Source of the DNA: Polynucleobacter sp. 31A-FELB
Lineage (GTDB): Bacteria > Pseudomonadota > Gammaproteobacteria > Burkholderiales > Burkholderiaceae
Length of the DNA stretch: 64,000 nt
NCBI RefSeq assembly: GCF_018882405.1
Contig: NZ_JACVOO010000004.1
Span: forward strand, 62,001-126,000
Direction of reading: 5' to 3'
The notes below the pieces were generated by a model. That model ran no database searches, was not told the origin of the DNA, and saw only the letters and a list, made by a program, of their open reading frames with translations. Shown here piece by piece: positions 45,326 through 54,813 of the stretch (the stretch's first letter is position 1; each line of letters starts with the position of its first letter). The translations under genes were made by a program, and so were the position numbers.

Positions 45326-46624
45326 ATGGCAGATCGCAAAGCAGAAATCGCAGCACTACAAAAAGACTGGGATACCAATCCACGCTGGAAGGGTATTACT
45401 CGTGGTTACACGGCTGAGGACGTTATTCGTCTTCGTGGCTCATTGAAGATTGAGCACACATTGGCTAAGCATGGCGCAGAGCGTCTTTGGGACTTGGTTA
45501 ATAACGAAGCTTACGTAAACTGTTTAGGCGCTTTGACTGGTGGTCAAGCAATGCAACAGGTTAAAGCTGGCGTTCAAGCTATCTACTTGTCAGGTTGGCA
45601 AGTTGCTGCTGACGGTAACTCATATGCAGCGATGTATCCAGACCAATCTTTGTATCCAGTTGACTCAGTTCCTAAGATGGTTGAGCGTATTAATAACTCA
45701 TTCCAACGTGCTGACGAAATCCAAACTGCCAAAGGCATTAACAAGGGCGACGCTGGTTATATCGAGTATTTCGCTCCAATCGTTGCTGATGCTGAAGCTG
45801 GTTTCGGTGGCGTATTGAATGCATTTGAATTAAGCAAAGCATTGATCAAGCAGGGCGCTGCTGGCGTTCACTTTGAAGATCAACTCTCTTCTGTTAAGAA
45901 GTGCGGTCACTTGGGTGGCAAGGTATTGTTGCCAACTACTGAGTCTGTTCAGAAATTGATCTCTGCACGTTTAGCTGCTGACGTAATGGGTGTTCCAACT
46001 ATCATCTTGGCTCGTACTGATGCTGAAGCTGCTGATTTGTTGACATCTGACTACGATGCAAACGACAAGCCATTCTTGACGGGCGAGCGCACTGCTGAAG
46101 GCTTCTACAAAACACGTAAGGGCTTGGATCAAGCGATCTCCCGTGGTTTGGCATACGCTGCATACGCTGATATGGTTTGGTGTGAAACAGGTACTCCTGA
46201 CCTCGAGTTTGCTCGTCAGTTCGCTGAAGCAATTCGTGCGAAGTTCCCAGGCAAGATGTTGGCTTACAACTGCTCACCATCTTTCAACTGGAAGAAGAAC
46301 TTGGACGACGCAACAATTGCGAAGTTCCAACGCGAATTAGGCGCAATGGGCTACAAGTATCAGTTCATCACATTGGCTGGTATTCACTCCATGTGGTACA
46401 ACATGTTCGACTTGGCTCAAGACTACATGCAGCGCGGTATGACTGCATATATCGAGAAAGTACAAGAGCCAGAATTTGCTGCTCGTGATCGTGGTTACAC
46501 ATTCGTATCCCATCAGCAAGAAGTTGGTACTGGTTACTTCGACGATGTAACTACTGTGATTCAGGGTGGCAAGTCTTCAGTAACAGCGTTGACTGGTTCT
46601 ACAGAAGAAGAGCAGTTCCACTAA
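45326..46624 (+). CDS. aceA: Isocitrate lyase
   Basis: First enzyme of the glyoxylate shunt; splits isocitrate to glyoxylate and succinate so acetate and fatty acids can serve as carbon sources. 432 residues, E. coli length. Catalytic Cys193 is in KKCGH (191-195); ADAEAGFGG binds metal; [10 protein letters not shown] and [20 protein letters not shown] follow. GGGAGA precedes the ATG. Codon choice is highly regular, which suggests strong expression. Malate synthase is not in this window. Confidence 0.97.
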   Translation: MADRKAEIAALQKDWDTNPRWKGITRGYTAEDVIRLRGSLKIEHTLAKHGAERLWDLVNNEAYVNCLGALTGGQAMQQVKAGVQAIYLSGWQVAADGNSYAAMYPDQSLYPVDSVPKMVERINNSFQRADEIQTAKGINKGDAGYIEYFAPIVADAEAGFGGVLNAFELSKALIKQGAAGVHFEDQLSSVKKCGHLGGKVLLPTTESVQKLISARLAADVMGVPTIILARTDAEAADLLTSDYDANDKPFLTGERTAEGFYKTRKGLDQAISRGLAYAAYADMVWCETGTPDLEFARQFAEAIRAKFPGKMLAYNCSPSFNWKKNLDDATIAKFQRELGAMGYKYQFITLAGIHSMWYNMFDLAQDYMQRGMTAYIEKVQEPEFAARDRGYTFVSHQQEVGTGYFDDVTTVIQGGKSSVTALTGSTEEEQFH

Positions 46625-46669
46625 GAAATCCCTAAGTAGTACGTAGTAGCAGTAATACCCTTACTGTCG

Positions 46670-46717
46670 CGGCATCTAAATTACCCCACAAGGGTGACTT
46701 AGATGCCGTTTTCGTTT
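46670..46717 (+). terminator. Intrinsic terminator of aceA
   Basis: Long stem CGGCATCTAA (46670-46679) with TTAGATGCCG (46699-46708) and inner ACCC/GGGT pairs is followed by TTTTCGTTT. It lies 46 bp after the aceA stop and just upstream of the HIT gene. Confidence 0.85.
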
Positions 46718-46728
46718 ACATTCTTCCC

Positions 46729-47169
46729 ATGACTAATTGCGTACTTTGTAAAGAAGAGCTTAAGCCTGAAGAGGGTCAATTGATTTGGCGCGGCGATGAT
46801 TGCCGTGTCATTCTCGTGAACGATCCCGATCTTCCTGGTTTTTGCCGCGTGATCTGGAATCGGCATGTTGCTGAAATGACTGATCTGACTTATGGTGAGC
46901 GGGAACATCTCATGGCTTTGGTCTTTGCAGTTGAAGAGGCTGTAAGGCATGTAATGCACCCAGATAAGGTCAATATTGCAGCGCTGGGCAATATGGTTCC
47001 CCATATTCATTGGCACGTGATCCCTAGATATAAGGATGATGCTTTCTTTCCAGGTTCAGCTTGGTCTCAAAAGACCCAGAAAACTCCTGTCGCAAATTTA
47101 GAAGCAAGAAAAAATTTAGCTCAAGACTTACCGACAGCGATTAAGTCTGCGATAGCTGCGTTATCTTGA
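46729..47169 (+). CDS. HIT-family nucleotide hydrolase
   Basis: 146 residues. Histidine triad HIHWHV has His92, His94 and His96, typical of HIT hydrolases that act on AMP- or GMP-linked compounds. An N-terminal Cys4/Cys7 pair (NCVLCKEE) may bind zinc, as in other bacterial HIT proteins. The C-terminal part is longer than in Hint proteins. Starts after the aceA terminator; convergent with the DUF4239 gene. Confidence 0.92.
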   Translation: MTNCVLCKEELKPEEGQLIWRGDDCRVILVNDPDLPGFCRVIWNRHVAEMTDLTYGEREHLMALVFAVEEAVRHVMHPDKVNIAALGNMVPHIHWHVIPRYKDDAFFPGSAWSQKTQKTPVANLEARKNLAQDLPTAIKSAIAALS

Positions 47170-47186
47170 GTAACTAAATGCTGGAT

Positions 47187-47981
47187 TTATTTATTTGAAT
47201 TGACGGTGCCCAACATCCTTAAGGATTCCTCGAGTTGATAAGGTTTAACGGGATTCCACATGCCATAGGGCGAAATGGTGATGTAGAGAAAAGTCATCGC
47301 CGTGAGTATGCATAGCGAGGCTATTGATAGTGATACTTTCATCGCTTTAAGGCTGCCAAGATGTACGATCCCAACAGAGATAAGCAACAGAATCGAAGAA
47401 ATGGGAATGACAATCCATTTTTTTATATTGTCGGTGTCATATGCTATGGATTGTCTAACTTTCCGATTATGGCGAATGATTGTTAGCTCTGATTCAAGCT
47501 GACTCACTATGGAAGAGCGTTGATTAGCTTGATACGCTATCTGGTTGATTGTCTTGCTTAAGGCCATAAATTCAGGCAATGCGATCTCTCGATTTTTAGC
47601 ATCTTTTTCATTCATAGCAGGCCATTCTTTTTCAATGACTACATTGAGATAGTCTTTTAGCGTAGAGATAATTTGCGCCTGATCTTGCGGGGGTAAGACT
47701 GTTGAGATATTAACGAGGCTATCAATTGCGCTTGATTCAGTAATCAGGTTTGAGATAGCTGATTCATGTTTCTCAAATGAAAATCCCGCAAGGGTAGAAA
47801 CAGTGAGTCCAAAAATAAATGCAGTAATGGAAAGGAAAGACGGAACCACTGCATCTGAATCATTAAGCCACCGAGATATGGGCGAATCATTTAGGACCCA
47901 GTAAATCGCATAGGTGACTAATGCAATCATGACCATGGATACTGCCAAAAATTTTAATACATCAAGAGTGAAGGGAGTCAT
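47187..47981 (-). CDS. DUF4239 (bestrophin-like) membrane protein
   Basis: 264 residues. Four membrane helices: about 10-29, 49-68, 190-210 and 218-238, in two pairs around a soluble helical middle (ESSAIDSLVNI to RQSIAYDTDN). The segment FLSITAFIFGLTVSTLAGFSFEKHESA fits the DUF4239 bestrophin-like group. It may be an ion channel, but no family member is well studied. Last gene of an rsxB-nth-DUF1841 operon, 31 bp after DUF1841. Confidence 0.75.
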   Translation of the reverse strand: MTPFTLDVLKFLAVSMVMIALVTYAIYWVLNDSPISRWLNDSDAVVPSFLSITAFIFGLTVSTLAGFSFEKHESAISNLITESSAIDSLVNISTVLPPQDQAQIISTLKDYLNVVIEKEWPAMNEKDAKNREIALPEFMALSKTINQIAYQANQRSSIVSQLESELTIIRHNRKVRQSIAYDTDNIKKWIVIPISSILLLISVGIVHLGSLKAMKVSLSIASLCILTAMTFLYITISPYGMWNPVKPYQLEESLRMLGTVNSNK

Positions 47982-48012
47982 CGCTTGGTTCCGGGCGGTC
48001 TTTCTAGTTTGT

Positions 48013-48444
48013 TTAGTTTAGTTTCTTCAGTGCTTCAAGATACTTCTCCGGGCTGAGTGGCTGACCTTCACGCTGCGCTTCCCACATTACCTGTCCAAGG
48101 CATTCCATCATGGCATGTTGTGCTTCGTGTTCAGACCCCAGCTTCTTTGCTAGGTTTTCTGCAATTCCTTTGATGCCTGGTGGTTGATCGATAGAGATTT
48201 GCTCGCTAATTGATAGATGCATTGAGAGATGCAAAAAAGGATTTGTTTCACCGCGTTCTGGTGTGTAGTCTTGTGCCACTGCGCCTTCTGGATCCGATAG
48301 AAGAGTCTGATATTCCGGGTGTTCAAGCATCCAGTCGCTGGCAATTATTTCCATTGGCGTCAGAATCTGATTCTCAGTTTTTTTCTTCCAGGTGTCACAG
48401 AAAAAGCGACGCACTTCTTCGCGAGTTGGGTTAAATATTGCCAC
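48013..48444 (-). CDS. DUF1841 family protein
   Basis: 143 residues from GTG 48444, which has AAGGAAAA upstream and fits the family N-terminus (M)AIFNPTREEVRRFF. Other motifs are TPMEIIASDWMLEHPEY and NPFLHLSMHLSISEQI. It overlaps the 3' end of nth by 14 bp in another frame, so the two are translationally coupled. Small cytosolic protein of unknown role, frequently placed next to nth in betaproteobacteria. Confidence 0.88.
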   Translation of the reverse strand: MAIFNPTREEVRRFFCDTWKKKTENQILTPMEIIASDWMLEHPEYQTLLSDPEGAVAQDYTPERGETNPFLHLSMHLSISEQISIDQPPGIKGIAENLAKKLGSEHEAQHAMMECLGQVMWEAQREGQPLSPEKYLEALKKLN

Positions 48445-49090
48445 GAACTTTTCCTTTGCCAGTTTTTTGCTTGAATTCACAGAGTGGTTCAACAATGCAT
48501 TGCTCGCAATCAGGGTTGCGTGCCTTGCAGGTATATCTACCATGCAGAATAAGCCAGTGGTGAGCATCCATTAAAAACTCTTTTGGCACGCGCTTCAGTA
48601 ATTGTTCCTCTACCTTTACAACATCCTTACCAGGTGCTAAGCCTGTTCGGTTTGAGACTCTAAAGATATGGGTGTCAACAGCCATGGTGGGTTGGCCAAA
48701 AGCAGTGTTGAGGATCACATTCGCAGTTTTTCTACCAACACCTGGCAGCGCCTCTAGATCTTCTCTGTTTTGCGGAACTTCGCCACCATGTTTTTCTAGG
48801 AGTAGTCGGCAAGTCTCTTGGATATGCCTACCTTTGGAATTGAATAAACCAATGTGCTGAATAAAAGGCTTAACGCCTTCCTCACCCAGGTCTAAGAGTG
48901 CTTGAGGTGTATTGGCAATCTTAAACAGCTTGCGTGTACCTTTATTCACTGAAATGTCAGTGGCTTGTGCAGACAGTAAAACAGCAATGAGCAATTCAAA
49001 AGGTGAGCTGTATTCCAGCTCTGTTTCTGGGTGGGGATTATTTTCCCGGAGTAATTCAAAAAAGGCTTGGCGTTTTTCGAGATTCATCAT
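48431..49090 (-). CDS. nth: Endonuclease III
   Basis: Bifunctional DNA glycosylase/AP lyase that removes oxidised pyrimidines; 219 residues. Helix-hairpin-helix LPGVGRKTANV contains catalytic Lys121; Asp139 is in AVDTHIFRV. The [4Fe-4S] loop has Cys188, Cys195, Cys198 and Cys204 with the family spacing C-x6-C-x2-C-x5-C. The ATG overlaps the stop of the upstream ferredoxin gene (ATGA, 49090-49087); an ATG at 49087 is also possible. The cluster would be supplied by the isc genes at 54.8-60.2 kb. Confidence 0.96.
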   Translation of the reverse strand: MMNLEKRQAFFELLRENNPHPETELEYSSPFELLIAVLLSAQATDISVNKGTRKLFKIANTPQALLDLGEEGVKPFIQHIGLFNSKGRHIQETCRLLLEKHGGEVPQNREDLEALPGVGRKTANVILNTAFGQPTMAVDTHIFRVSNRTGLAPGKDVVKVEEQLLKRVPKEFLMDAHHWLILHGRYTCKARNPDCEQCIVEPLCEFKQKTGKGKVRGNI

Positions 49091-49779
49091 TTCTTTTGCT
49101 GGGCTCTCGCAATTGCGGCAGCGATGATGGCTCGCTTCCTTTCTTGCTCTTTTATAGCCTCTTCAGAATCTGGATTCTCCGCATTGACTGCTACTAATTT
49201 AGCGGCAGCTTTCTTTGCTAGCCTCTCATCATTGTCACGCTGTTCGCGATCTAGTCGGACATCGCGCGCTTCATATCGTGAACGTGCAAGCTTTGCCAAT
49301 TCTGGCGACCAAGCATCCCAGCCAGTTTTCTCTTCGGTGACATCAATCATAGTGATGCAATCAACCGGGCACGGTGGTATGCAAAGATCACAACCCGTGC
49401 ACCAATCACTCAAGACCACGTGCATTTGTTTTGAGGCTCCCACAATCGCATCTACGGGGCATGCCTGAATACATAAGGTGCATCCAATGCATGTTTTGGG
49501 GTCAATAAACGCTACTGGCCTAGGGCGCTCTACGCCGCATTCAGAATCAATCTGAGGATGCAGTTCAAAAGCATCTTGAGGGAAGATGGGTGCAAGGATG
49601 GCGCTGAGCCTTTGAATGCCTTCTACACCTCCAGGAGGGCAGCGGTTAGGTAAAACTTCACCTGTTGCCATTGCTTCTGCATAGGCTCTGCAGTCTGGGT
49701 AACTACATTTGGTGCATTGGGTTTGGGGGAGGATGTCCTCGAGACGATCGGCAAGTTCTTTCGTCTGCTGAATATTCAT
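49087..49779 (-). CDS. rsxB: RnfB/RsxB-like [4Fe-4S] ferredoxin
   Basis: 230 residues. An N-terminal four-Cys domain (CTKCSYPDCRAYAEA with a later CPPGG) is followed by two ferredoxin motifs, CIGCTLCIQACP and CTGCDLCIPPCP, then a charged Ala/Lys/Glu helical tail. It lacks the N-terminal membrane anchor of E. coli RsxB, and no other rnf/rsx genes are near. So an electron-transfer role is likely, but membership in an Rnf complex is not supported. ATGA overlap with nth suggests a link to DNA repair enzyme redox state or simple co-expression. Confidence 0.88.
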   Translation of the reverse strand: MNIQQTKELADRLEDILPQTQCTKCSYPDCRAYAEAMATGEVLPNRCPPGGVEGIQRLSAILAPIFPQDAFELHPQIDSECGVERPRPVAFIDPKTCIGCTLCIQACPVDAIVGASKQMHVVLSDWCTGCDLCIPPCPVDCITMIDVTEEKTGWDAWSPELAKLARSRYEARDVRLDREQRDNDERLAKKAAAKLVAVNAENPDSEEAIKEQERKRAIIAAAIARAQQKK

Positions 49780-49804
49780 TGCAATTTAGGCGCCCTAAAA
49801 CTAG

Positions 49805-49827
49805 AAGCGCGACCCGAAAGTCGCGCC
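49805..49827 (-). terminator. Terminator-like hairpin after phaZ
   Basis: GCGCGAC (49807-49813) and GTCGCGC (49820-49826) form a strong GC stem with 6-nt loop, 7 bp past the phaZ stop. On the minus strand it is followed by TTCTAGTTTT, a broken T-tract. Confidence 0.65.
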
Positions 49828-49833
49828 GCTGGT

Positions 49834-51132
49834 TTATGCAGCTTTCTTAGTTCCCAGTTTTGGGGGTCTAGCCTTTGTTTTTTTCTGAACAGCTTGGTGC
49901 TCACGAATAAACGATTTAATTTTTGGATATACCTTTTCACGCCAGCGACGGCCAGCGAAGATGCCGTAGTGACCGGCACCCGCAACTTCGTAGTGATCTT
50001 TATCAGTTTTTGGAATGCCTGCACACAATGCATGGGCTGATCGGGTTTGTCCGCTACCAGAGATATCATCCAGCTCGCCTTCAACAGTCAGAAGAGCGGT
50101 TTTCTTAATATCTTGTGGCTTCACTAGATCGCCTGCAACTGTCCAAGTGCCATTTGGTAATGAATAGTCTTGGAACACAGTCTTAATGGTGTCCAAATAA
50201 AACTTCGCATCCATATCGAGAACTGCGTTGTACTCATCGTAGAAGCGAATGTGTGATTCAGCATCTTGCTCATCGCCACGCACTAAGTTTTGGAAGTAAT
50301 CCCAATGTGACTGTAAGTGGTTTTGTGGGTTCATGGCGATAAAGCCAGTGTGTTGCAAGAAGCCTGGGTATACCTTACGGCCTGCACCTGGATAGGTTGG
50401 TGGCACTTTGTAAACCACATGGCTCTCAAACCAGTCATATGACTTTTGATCAGCCAAGTTATTTACTGCAGTTGGTGATTTGCGTGCATCGATTGGGCCG
50501 CCCATCATGATCATGGAAGCCGGTGTTGCTTCACCAGCAGAGGCCATCAAGGAAATTGCGCCCAATGTAGGAACTGTTGGTTGGCAAACAGAAATCACGT
50601 GTAAATTTTCTGCGCCGATGGTGCGAATGAATTCTTGTACATAGTGGACATAGTCATCCAAACCGAAATCACCATCTGCCATCGGAACAATGCGAGCATC
50701 AACCCAGTCAGTAATGTAAACCTTGTGATCTTGGAGGAGAGTGCGCACAGTATCACGCAGCAATGTTGAGTGATGTCCAGATAACGGAGCAACAACTAAT
50801 ACTGCTGGGTCATCTTTTAATTTTTTAACCACCTCAACATCATCAGAAAAGCGTTTGAAGCGAATGAGTTTGCAAAAAGGCTTGGCAACAATGACTCTCT
50901 CGTGGATAGCCACTTCTTTGCCATGAGCTTGCACAGAGCGAATACCAAACTCTGGCTTCTTATAGTCTTTACCTAGGCGATATAGGAGTTCGTAACTTGC
51001 GGCTAAACGTTCGGAGCCCGGAACCTTGGACGCGGGGTTTGAAGCATTAATGAAAGCTTCAGAAGCAGCGCGAGCCCATGAGCTCATTGGTTGAAGTAAG
51101 GATTTTTGAAATTCGTGTAGCTGATATAGCAT
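49834..51132 (-). CDS. phaZ: Intracellular polyhydroxybutyrate depolymerase
   Basis: 432 residues, an alpha/beta-hydrolase that mobilises native PHB granules in the cytosol. The nucleophile is Cys183 in HVISVCQPTVP, the same residue number as in Ralstonia PhaZa1, where Cys replaces the usual Ser. The histidine is probably in GAGHYGIFAGRRW and an Asp in VEGELDDISGSG. No signal peptide. The tail is Lys/Ala-rich (KKTKARPPKLGTKKAA). Implies that the cell stores PHB. Confidence 0.93.
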   Translation of the reverse strand: MLYQLHEFQKSLLQPMSSWARAASEAFINASNPASKVPGSERLAASYELLYRLGKDYKKPEFGIRSVQAHGKEVAIHERVIVAKPFCKLIRFKRFSDDVEVVKKLKDDPAVLVVAPLSGHHSTLLRDTVRTLLQDHKVYITDWVDARIVPMADGDFGLDDYVHYVQEFIRTIGAENLHVISVCQPTVPTLGAISLMASAGEATPASMIMMGGPIDARKSPTAVNNLADQKSYDWFESHVVYKVPPTYPGAGRKVYPGFLQHTGFIAMNPQNHLQSHWDYFQNLVRGDEQDAESHIRFYDEYNAVLDMDAKFYLDTIKTVFQDYSLPNGTWTVAGDLVKPQDIKKTALLTVEGELDDISGSGQTRSAHALCAGIPKTDKDHYEVAGAGHYGIFAGRRWREKVYPKIKSFIREHQAVQKKTKARPPKLGTKKAA

Positions 51133-51174
51133 GGTGACTCCTAGTAAATCAGTGTAGCCGCTTATGACGCGTTG

Positions 51175-52374
51175 TTACGCCAATACGCGGGCGATTGCTT
51201 TGGCTACTTTATCAATATTTTTTGTATTGAGGGCAGCCACACAAATACGGCCTGTGGAGAGGGCATAAATGCCATCTTCCTTTTGTAAACGCTCTACTTG
51301 CTCAGCACTTAAACCTGAGTAAGAGAACATGCCGCGCTGTGCCTCGATAAAACCAAAGTCTTGCTTTACACCAGCAGCAGCGAGTTTTTGTACGAGTCCT
51401 TGACGCATTGCTTTAATGCGATCACGCATCTCGGCTAATTCATCTTCCCAAAGCTTTCTGAGTTCTGGTGAATTCAGAACAGCAGCTGCAATCGCAGCGC
51501 CATGAGTTGGAGGGTTGGAATAGTTTGTACGAATCACGCGCTTCAATTGAGACAGCACGCGAGTAGATTCATCTTTGCTCTGGGTCACGATAGATAAGGC
51601 GCCAACGCGCTCACCATAGAGTGAGAATGATTTGGAGAAAGAGCTTGAAACAAAGAAAGACATTCCAGATTCAGCAAACAAGCGTACCGCAATGCCATCC
51701 TGCTCAATACCAGCGGCAAAGCCTTGGTAAGCCATATCCAAGAACGGAATCAATTCTTTTGATTTGCAGATCTCAATTACTTGGCGCCATTGAGCTTCAG
51801 TAATGTCGGCACCAGTTGGGTTATGGCAGCAAGCGTGTAGCAATACAGTAGTGAACTTAGGGAAGGACTCTAAAGACTTCACCATGCCATCAAAATCAAC
51901 ACCACGTGTTTTACCGTCGAAGTAGGTGTACTCAATCACTTCAAATCCTGCGGATTCAAAAATACCGCGGTGATTTTCCCAAGTTGGATTGCTAATTGCG
52001 CAAGGCGCATTTAAATTGAGACGCTTAATAAAGTCTGCGCCAACGCGCAAGGCACCAGTTCCACCAAGGCACTCAGCGGTAACAACGCGACCATCTTTAA
52101 TCAGGGAAGAATCAGCGCCGAACAATAGGTTCTGTACTGCGCTGTTGTATGGGTTTGGACCTTCAATTGGAATGTAGCTACGAGGAGAGTGCTTTGCAAC
52201 AATTGCTTCCTCAGCTTTGATAACCGCTTTCAAAAGAGGCACCTTGCCTTCGTCGGTGTAGTACACGCCAACACCCAGGTTGACCTTGTCTGCGCGTTGA
52301 TCGGCGACATAGGCTTCTGTAAGGCCAAAAATAGGGTCTTTAGGGGCTAGTTGGACTGAAGTGAAAAGGTTCAT
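51175..52374 (-). CDS. tyrB: Aromatic-amino-acid / aspartate aminotransferase
   Basis: 399 residues, class Ib PLP aminotransferase. PLP lysine is Lys248 in SSSFSKSFSLYGERVG; other marks are VNLGVGVYYTDEGKVP and HACCHNPTGAD. Length and motifs fit TyrB/AspC; the substrate preference cannot be fixed from sequence. The gene diverges from uvrB across 171 bp that contain four 10-bp phased repeats of GTTAAATT type. Confidence 0.9.
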   Translation of the reverse strand: MNLFTSVQLAPKDPIFGLTEAYVADQRADKVNLGVGVYYTDEGKVPLLKAVIKAEEAIVAKHSPRSYIPIEGPNPYNSAVQNLLFGADSSLIKDGRVVTAECLGGTGALRVGADFIKRLNLNAPCAISNPTWENHRGIFESAGFEVIEYTYFDGKTRGVDFDGMVKSLESFPKFTTVLLHACCHNPTGADITEAQWRQVIEICKSKELIPFLDMAYQGFAAGIEQDGIAVRLFAESGMSFFVSSSFSKSFSLYGERVGALSIVTQSKDESTRVLSQLKRVIRTNYSNPPTHGAAIAAAVLNSPELRKLWEDELAEMRDRIKAMRQGLVQKLAAAGVKQDFGFIEAQRGMFSYSGLSAEQVERLQKEDGIYALSTGRICVAALNTKNIDKVAKAIARVLA

Positions 52375-52412
52375 TTGAGGATCAAAAAGGGTAGTTAATA
52401 GGGTATTGCAGG

Positions 52413-52450
52413 GTTAATTGACGTTAAATTCAGTTAAATTTACTTTAAAT
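52413..52450. repeat. Four 10-bp phased repeats in the tyrB-uvrB gap
   Basis: The units GTTAATTGAC, GTTAAATTCA, GTTAAATTTA and CTTTAAATGG begin at 52413, 52423, 52433 and 52443, i.e. exactly one helical turn apart. They start 39 bp from the tyrB ATG. This may be a multimeric operator or a bent promoter element. Confidence 0.6.
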
Positions 52451-52545
52451 GGCTGTTTTTGAAGCTAGATTCAACTATTTCCAAATAAAAACGGCAAAAT
52501 CACTGTTTGTACAAAATTCGCTGTGAACTAAAACTCACAAGTGAA

Positions 52546-54699
52546 ATGATAGCTGAGATGCCCCCTAAGTTGCCTAAAACTTCCTCAAATTCCAAAGTCG
52601 CTGAAAGCAAGAAAAGCCCTGTGGCCGATCCTTTGGGCGAGGTAGGCCATGACCTGGATCCAGCTAAGTTCGTTTCCTTCCCAGATTCGCCATTTCAACT
52701 CTATCAGCCGTTTCCGCCCGCAGGGGATCAACCGGCTGCAATTGATGCTCTAGTGGCTGGAATTGAGGATGGATTGACCTTTCAGACCCTTTTAGGGGTC
52801 ACTGGCTCGGGCAAAACCTTCACCATGGCCAATGTGATTGCCAGAACTGGTCGTCCAGCCATCATTTTTGCCCCCAATAAGACGCTAGCCGCCCAGCTCT
52901 ATAGTGAATTTCGGGAGTTTTTCCCCAAAAATGCGGTGGAGTACTTTGTTAGTTACTACGACTACTACCAGCCAGAGGCCTATGTCCCGACGCGGGATTT
53001 GTTCATTGAGAAAGATTCATCAATCAATGAGCATATTGAGCAAATGCGACTGTCCGCTACCAAGAGCTTATTGGAGAGGCGTGATGTCATCATCGTAGCC
53101 ACTGTCTCCGCAATTTACGGTATTGGTAATCCAGGCGACTATCACAGCATGGTGATGACTTTGCGTCCTGGTGACAAGATGAGTCAGCGCGATATTTTGA
53201 TGCGCTTAATTGCGATGCAGTATGACCGCAACGAAACCGATTTCAAGCGCGGTGTTTTTAGAGTGCGGGGCGACACGATTGATATCTTCCCGGCTGAGCA
53301 TAATGAGTTGGCTGTGCGAGTTGAACTTTTTGATGATGTCATCGAGAGTTTGCAATTCTTTGATCCACTTACTGGAAGAATTCGCCAAAAAATTCCTCGC
53401 TTTACTGTCTACCCGAGTTCGCATTACGTTACGCCGCGCGATACAGTTCTTAAAGCGATTGAAACGATTAAAGCCGAGTTACGTATTCGCTTGGATGAAT
53501 TCGTTAAAGATGGCAAGTTGGTTGAAGCACAACGTCTAGAGCAGCGCACTCGCTTTGATTTAGAGATGCTGAATGAACTAGGCTTCTGCAAAGGTATTGA
53601 GAACTACTCCCGCCATCTCTCTGGCGCTATGCCTGGTGAGGCTCCGCCTACCTTGGTGGACTATCTACCCAACGATGCCTTGATGTTCTTAGATGAGAGC
53701 CACGTTCTCATCGGACAGCTCAATGCCATGTACAACGGCGATAAATCTCGCAAACATACTTTGGTGGAGTTTGGTTTCCGTTTACCGTCAGCCATGGATA
53801 ACCGACCACTCAAATTTACTGAGTTTGAAACTAAGATGCGTCAAACCGTTTTTGTTTCTGCAACACCAGCTGATTACGAAAATACGCACACCGGACAAGT
53901 GGTGGAGCAAGTAGCTAGACCAACCGGTTTGGTGGATCCAGAAATTGAAGTATTGCCTGCAAGTACACAAGTGGATGATTTGCTGAATCAGATTCATGAG
54001 CGAGTCAAAGTGCATGAGCGCGTTTTAGTAACGGTATTAACAAAACGTATGGCCGAGCAGTTGACTGACTATTTGTCGGATAACGGCGTGAAGGTGCGTT
54101 ACGTCCATTCGGATATTGATACTGTAGAGCGCGTCGAAATTCTGCGTGACTTACGTCTAGGTGTCTTTGATGTGCTGGTGGGTATTAATTTATTACGTGA
54201 GGGTCTGGATATTCCAGAGGTTTCACTAGTTGCTATTTTGGATGCGGATAAAGAAGGTTTCTTGCGCTCTGCACGCAGTTTGATTCAGACGATTGGTAGG
54301 GCAGCACGAAACGTCAAAGGCAAGGCAATTTTGTATGCCGATCGCATTACCGATTCTATGAAGCGGGCGATGGGGGAGACTGAGCGTCGCCGAACCAAGC
54401 AAATCGCCTTTAATAAGGCGAATGGGATTGAGCCGCGAGGCGTCAAAAAGCGTATTAAAGACATTATTGATGGGGTCTACGACGTCAAGGAGAAGCGCTC
54501 TGAGATGCAGGTGGAGCAGGAGCGGGCTCGCTATGAGGATATGAGCGAGAAGGACCTGGCGGGTGAAATCAAGCGTTTGGAGAAGCAAATGAACTCTGAG
54601 GCCAAGAATTTGGAGTTTGAGAAGGCTGCAGCTACCCGAGATCGCCTTACTAAGGTTAAGGAGATGGCCTTTGGAGCGCGCTCCAGGGACGCTATTTAG
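52546..54699 (+). CDS. uvrB: UvrABC excinuclease subunit B
   Basis: Damage-verifying helicase of nucleotide-excision repair; 717 residues from ATG 52546. Other possible starts are ATG 52558 and TTG 52507; none has a good ribosome site. Walker A is GVTGSGKT, the beta-hairpin has [12 protein letters not shown], motif II is LDESH, motif VI is QTIGRAARN, and the C-terminal UVR domain ([17 protein letters not shown]) binds UvrC. An N-terminal Lys/Ser-rich extension of about 40 residues precedes the core. A CTG half-site at 52503 is not a full SOS box. Confidence 0.96.
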   Translation: MIAEMPPKLPKTSSNSKVAESKKSPVADPLGEVGHDLDPAKFVSFPDSPFQLYQPFPPAGDQPAAIDALVAGIEDGLTFQTLLGVTGSGKTFTMANVIARTGRPAIIFAPNKTLAAQLYSEFREFFPKNAVEYFVSYYDYYQPEAYVPTRDLFIEKDSSINEHIEQMRLSATKSLLERRDVIIVATVSAIYGIGNPGDYHSMVMTLRPGDKMSQRDILMRLIAMQYDRNETDFKRGVFRVRGDTIDIFPAEHNELAVRVELFDDVIESLQFFDPLTGRIRQKIPRFTVYPSSHYVTPRDTVLKAIETIKAELRIRLDEFVKDGKLVEAQRLEQRTRFDLEMLNELGFCKGIENYSRHLSGAMPGEAPPTLVDYLPNDALMFLDESHVLIGQLNAMYNGDKSRKHTLVEFGFRLPSAMDNRPLKFTEFETKMRQTVFVSATPADYENTHTGQVVEQVARPTGLVDPEIEVLPASTQVDDLLNQIHERVKVHERVLVTVLTKRMAEQLTDYLSDNGVKVRYVHSDIDTVERVEILRDLRLGVFDVLVGINLLREGLDIPEVSLVAILDADKEGFLRSARSLIQTIGRAARNVKGKAILYADRITDSMKRAMGETERRRTKQIAFNKANGIEPRGVKKRIKDIIDGVYDVKEKRSEMQVEQERARYEDMSEKDLAGEIKRLEKQMNSEAKNLEFEKAAATRDRLTKVKEMAFGARSRDAI

Positions 54700-54738
54700 G
54701 GCTGTTTTAATCCTGAGCAGATTAGTGGGGTATATGGT

Positions 54739-54763
54739 AAAGTTGAGCGGAATGGTCGGGTAT
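54739..54763 (+). promoter_or_regulatory. Candidate type 1 IscR operator upstream of iscR
   Basis: The 25-bp stretch matches about 20 positions of the E. coli type 1 IscR consensus (ATASYYGACTRWWWYAGTCGGSTAT), with the 3' half GTCGGGTAT exact. A 13-bp dyad CGGGTA-T-TACCCG (54758-54770) overlaps it. TATATG at 54731-54736 could be the -10. Suggests feedback by [2Fe-2S]-IscR. Confidence 0.6.
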
Positions 54764-54813
54764 TACCCGCCCGACTGTTAGCTGTCCATAACAATCCATT
54801 ACCAAGGTGACAT

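Noticed and set aside
46699..47016. 105-aa minus-strand ORF over the HIT gene
   Set aside because: Antisense shadow; the sense frame has the histidine triad.
52503..52518. SOS box for uvrB (CTGTTTGTACAAAATT)
   Set aside because: Only the left CTG half fits; the right half lacks CAG at N10 spacing, unlike the lexA box.
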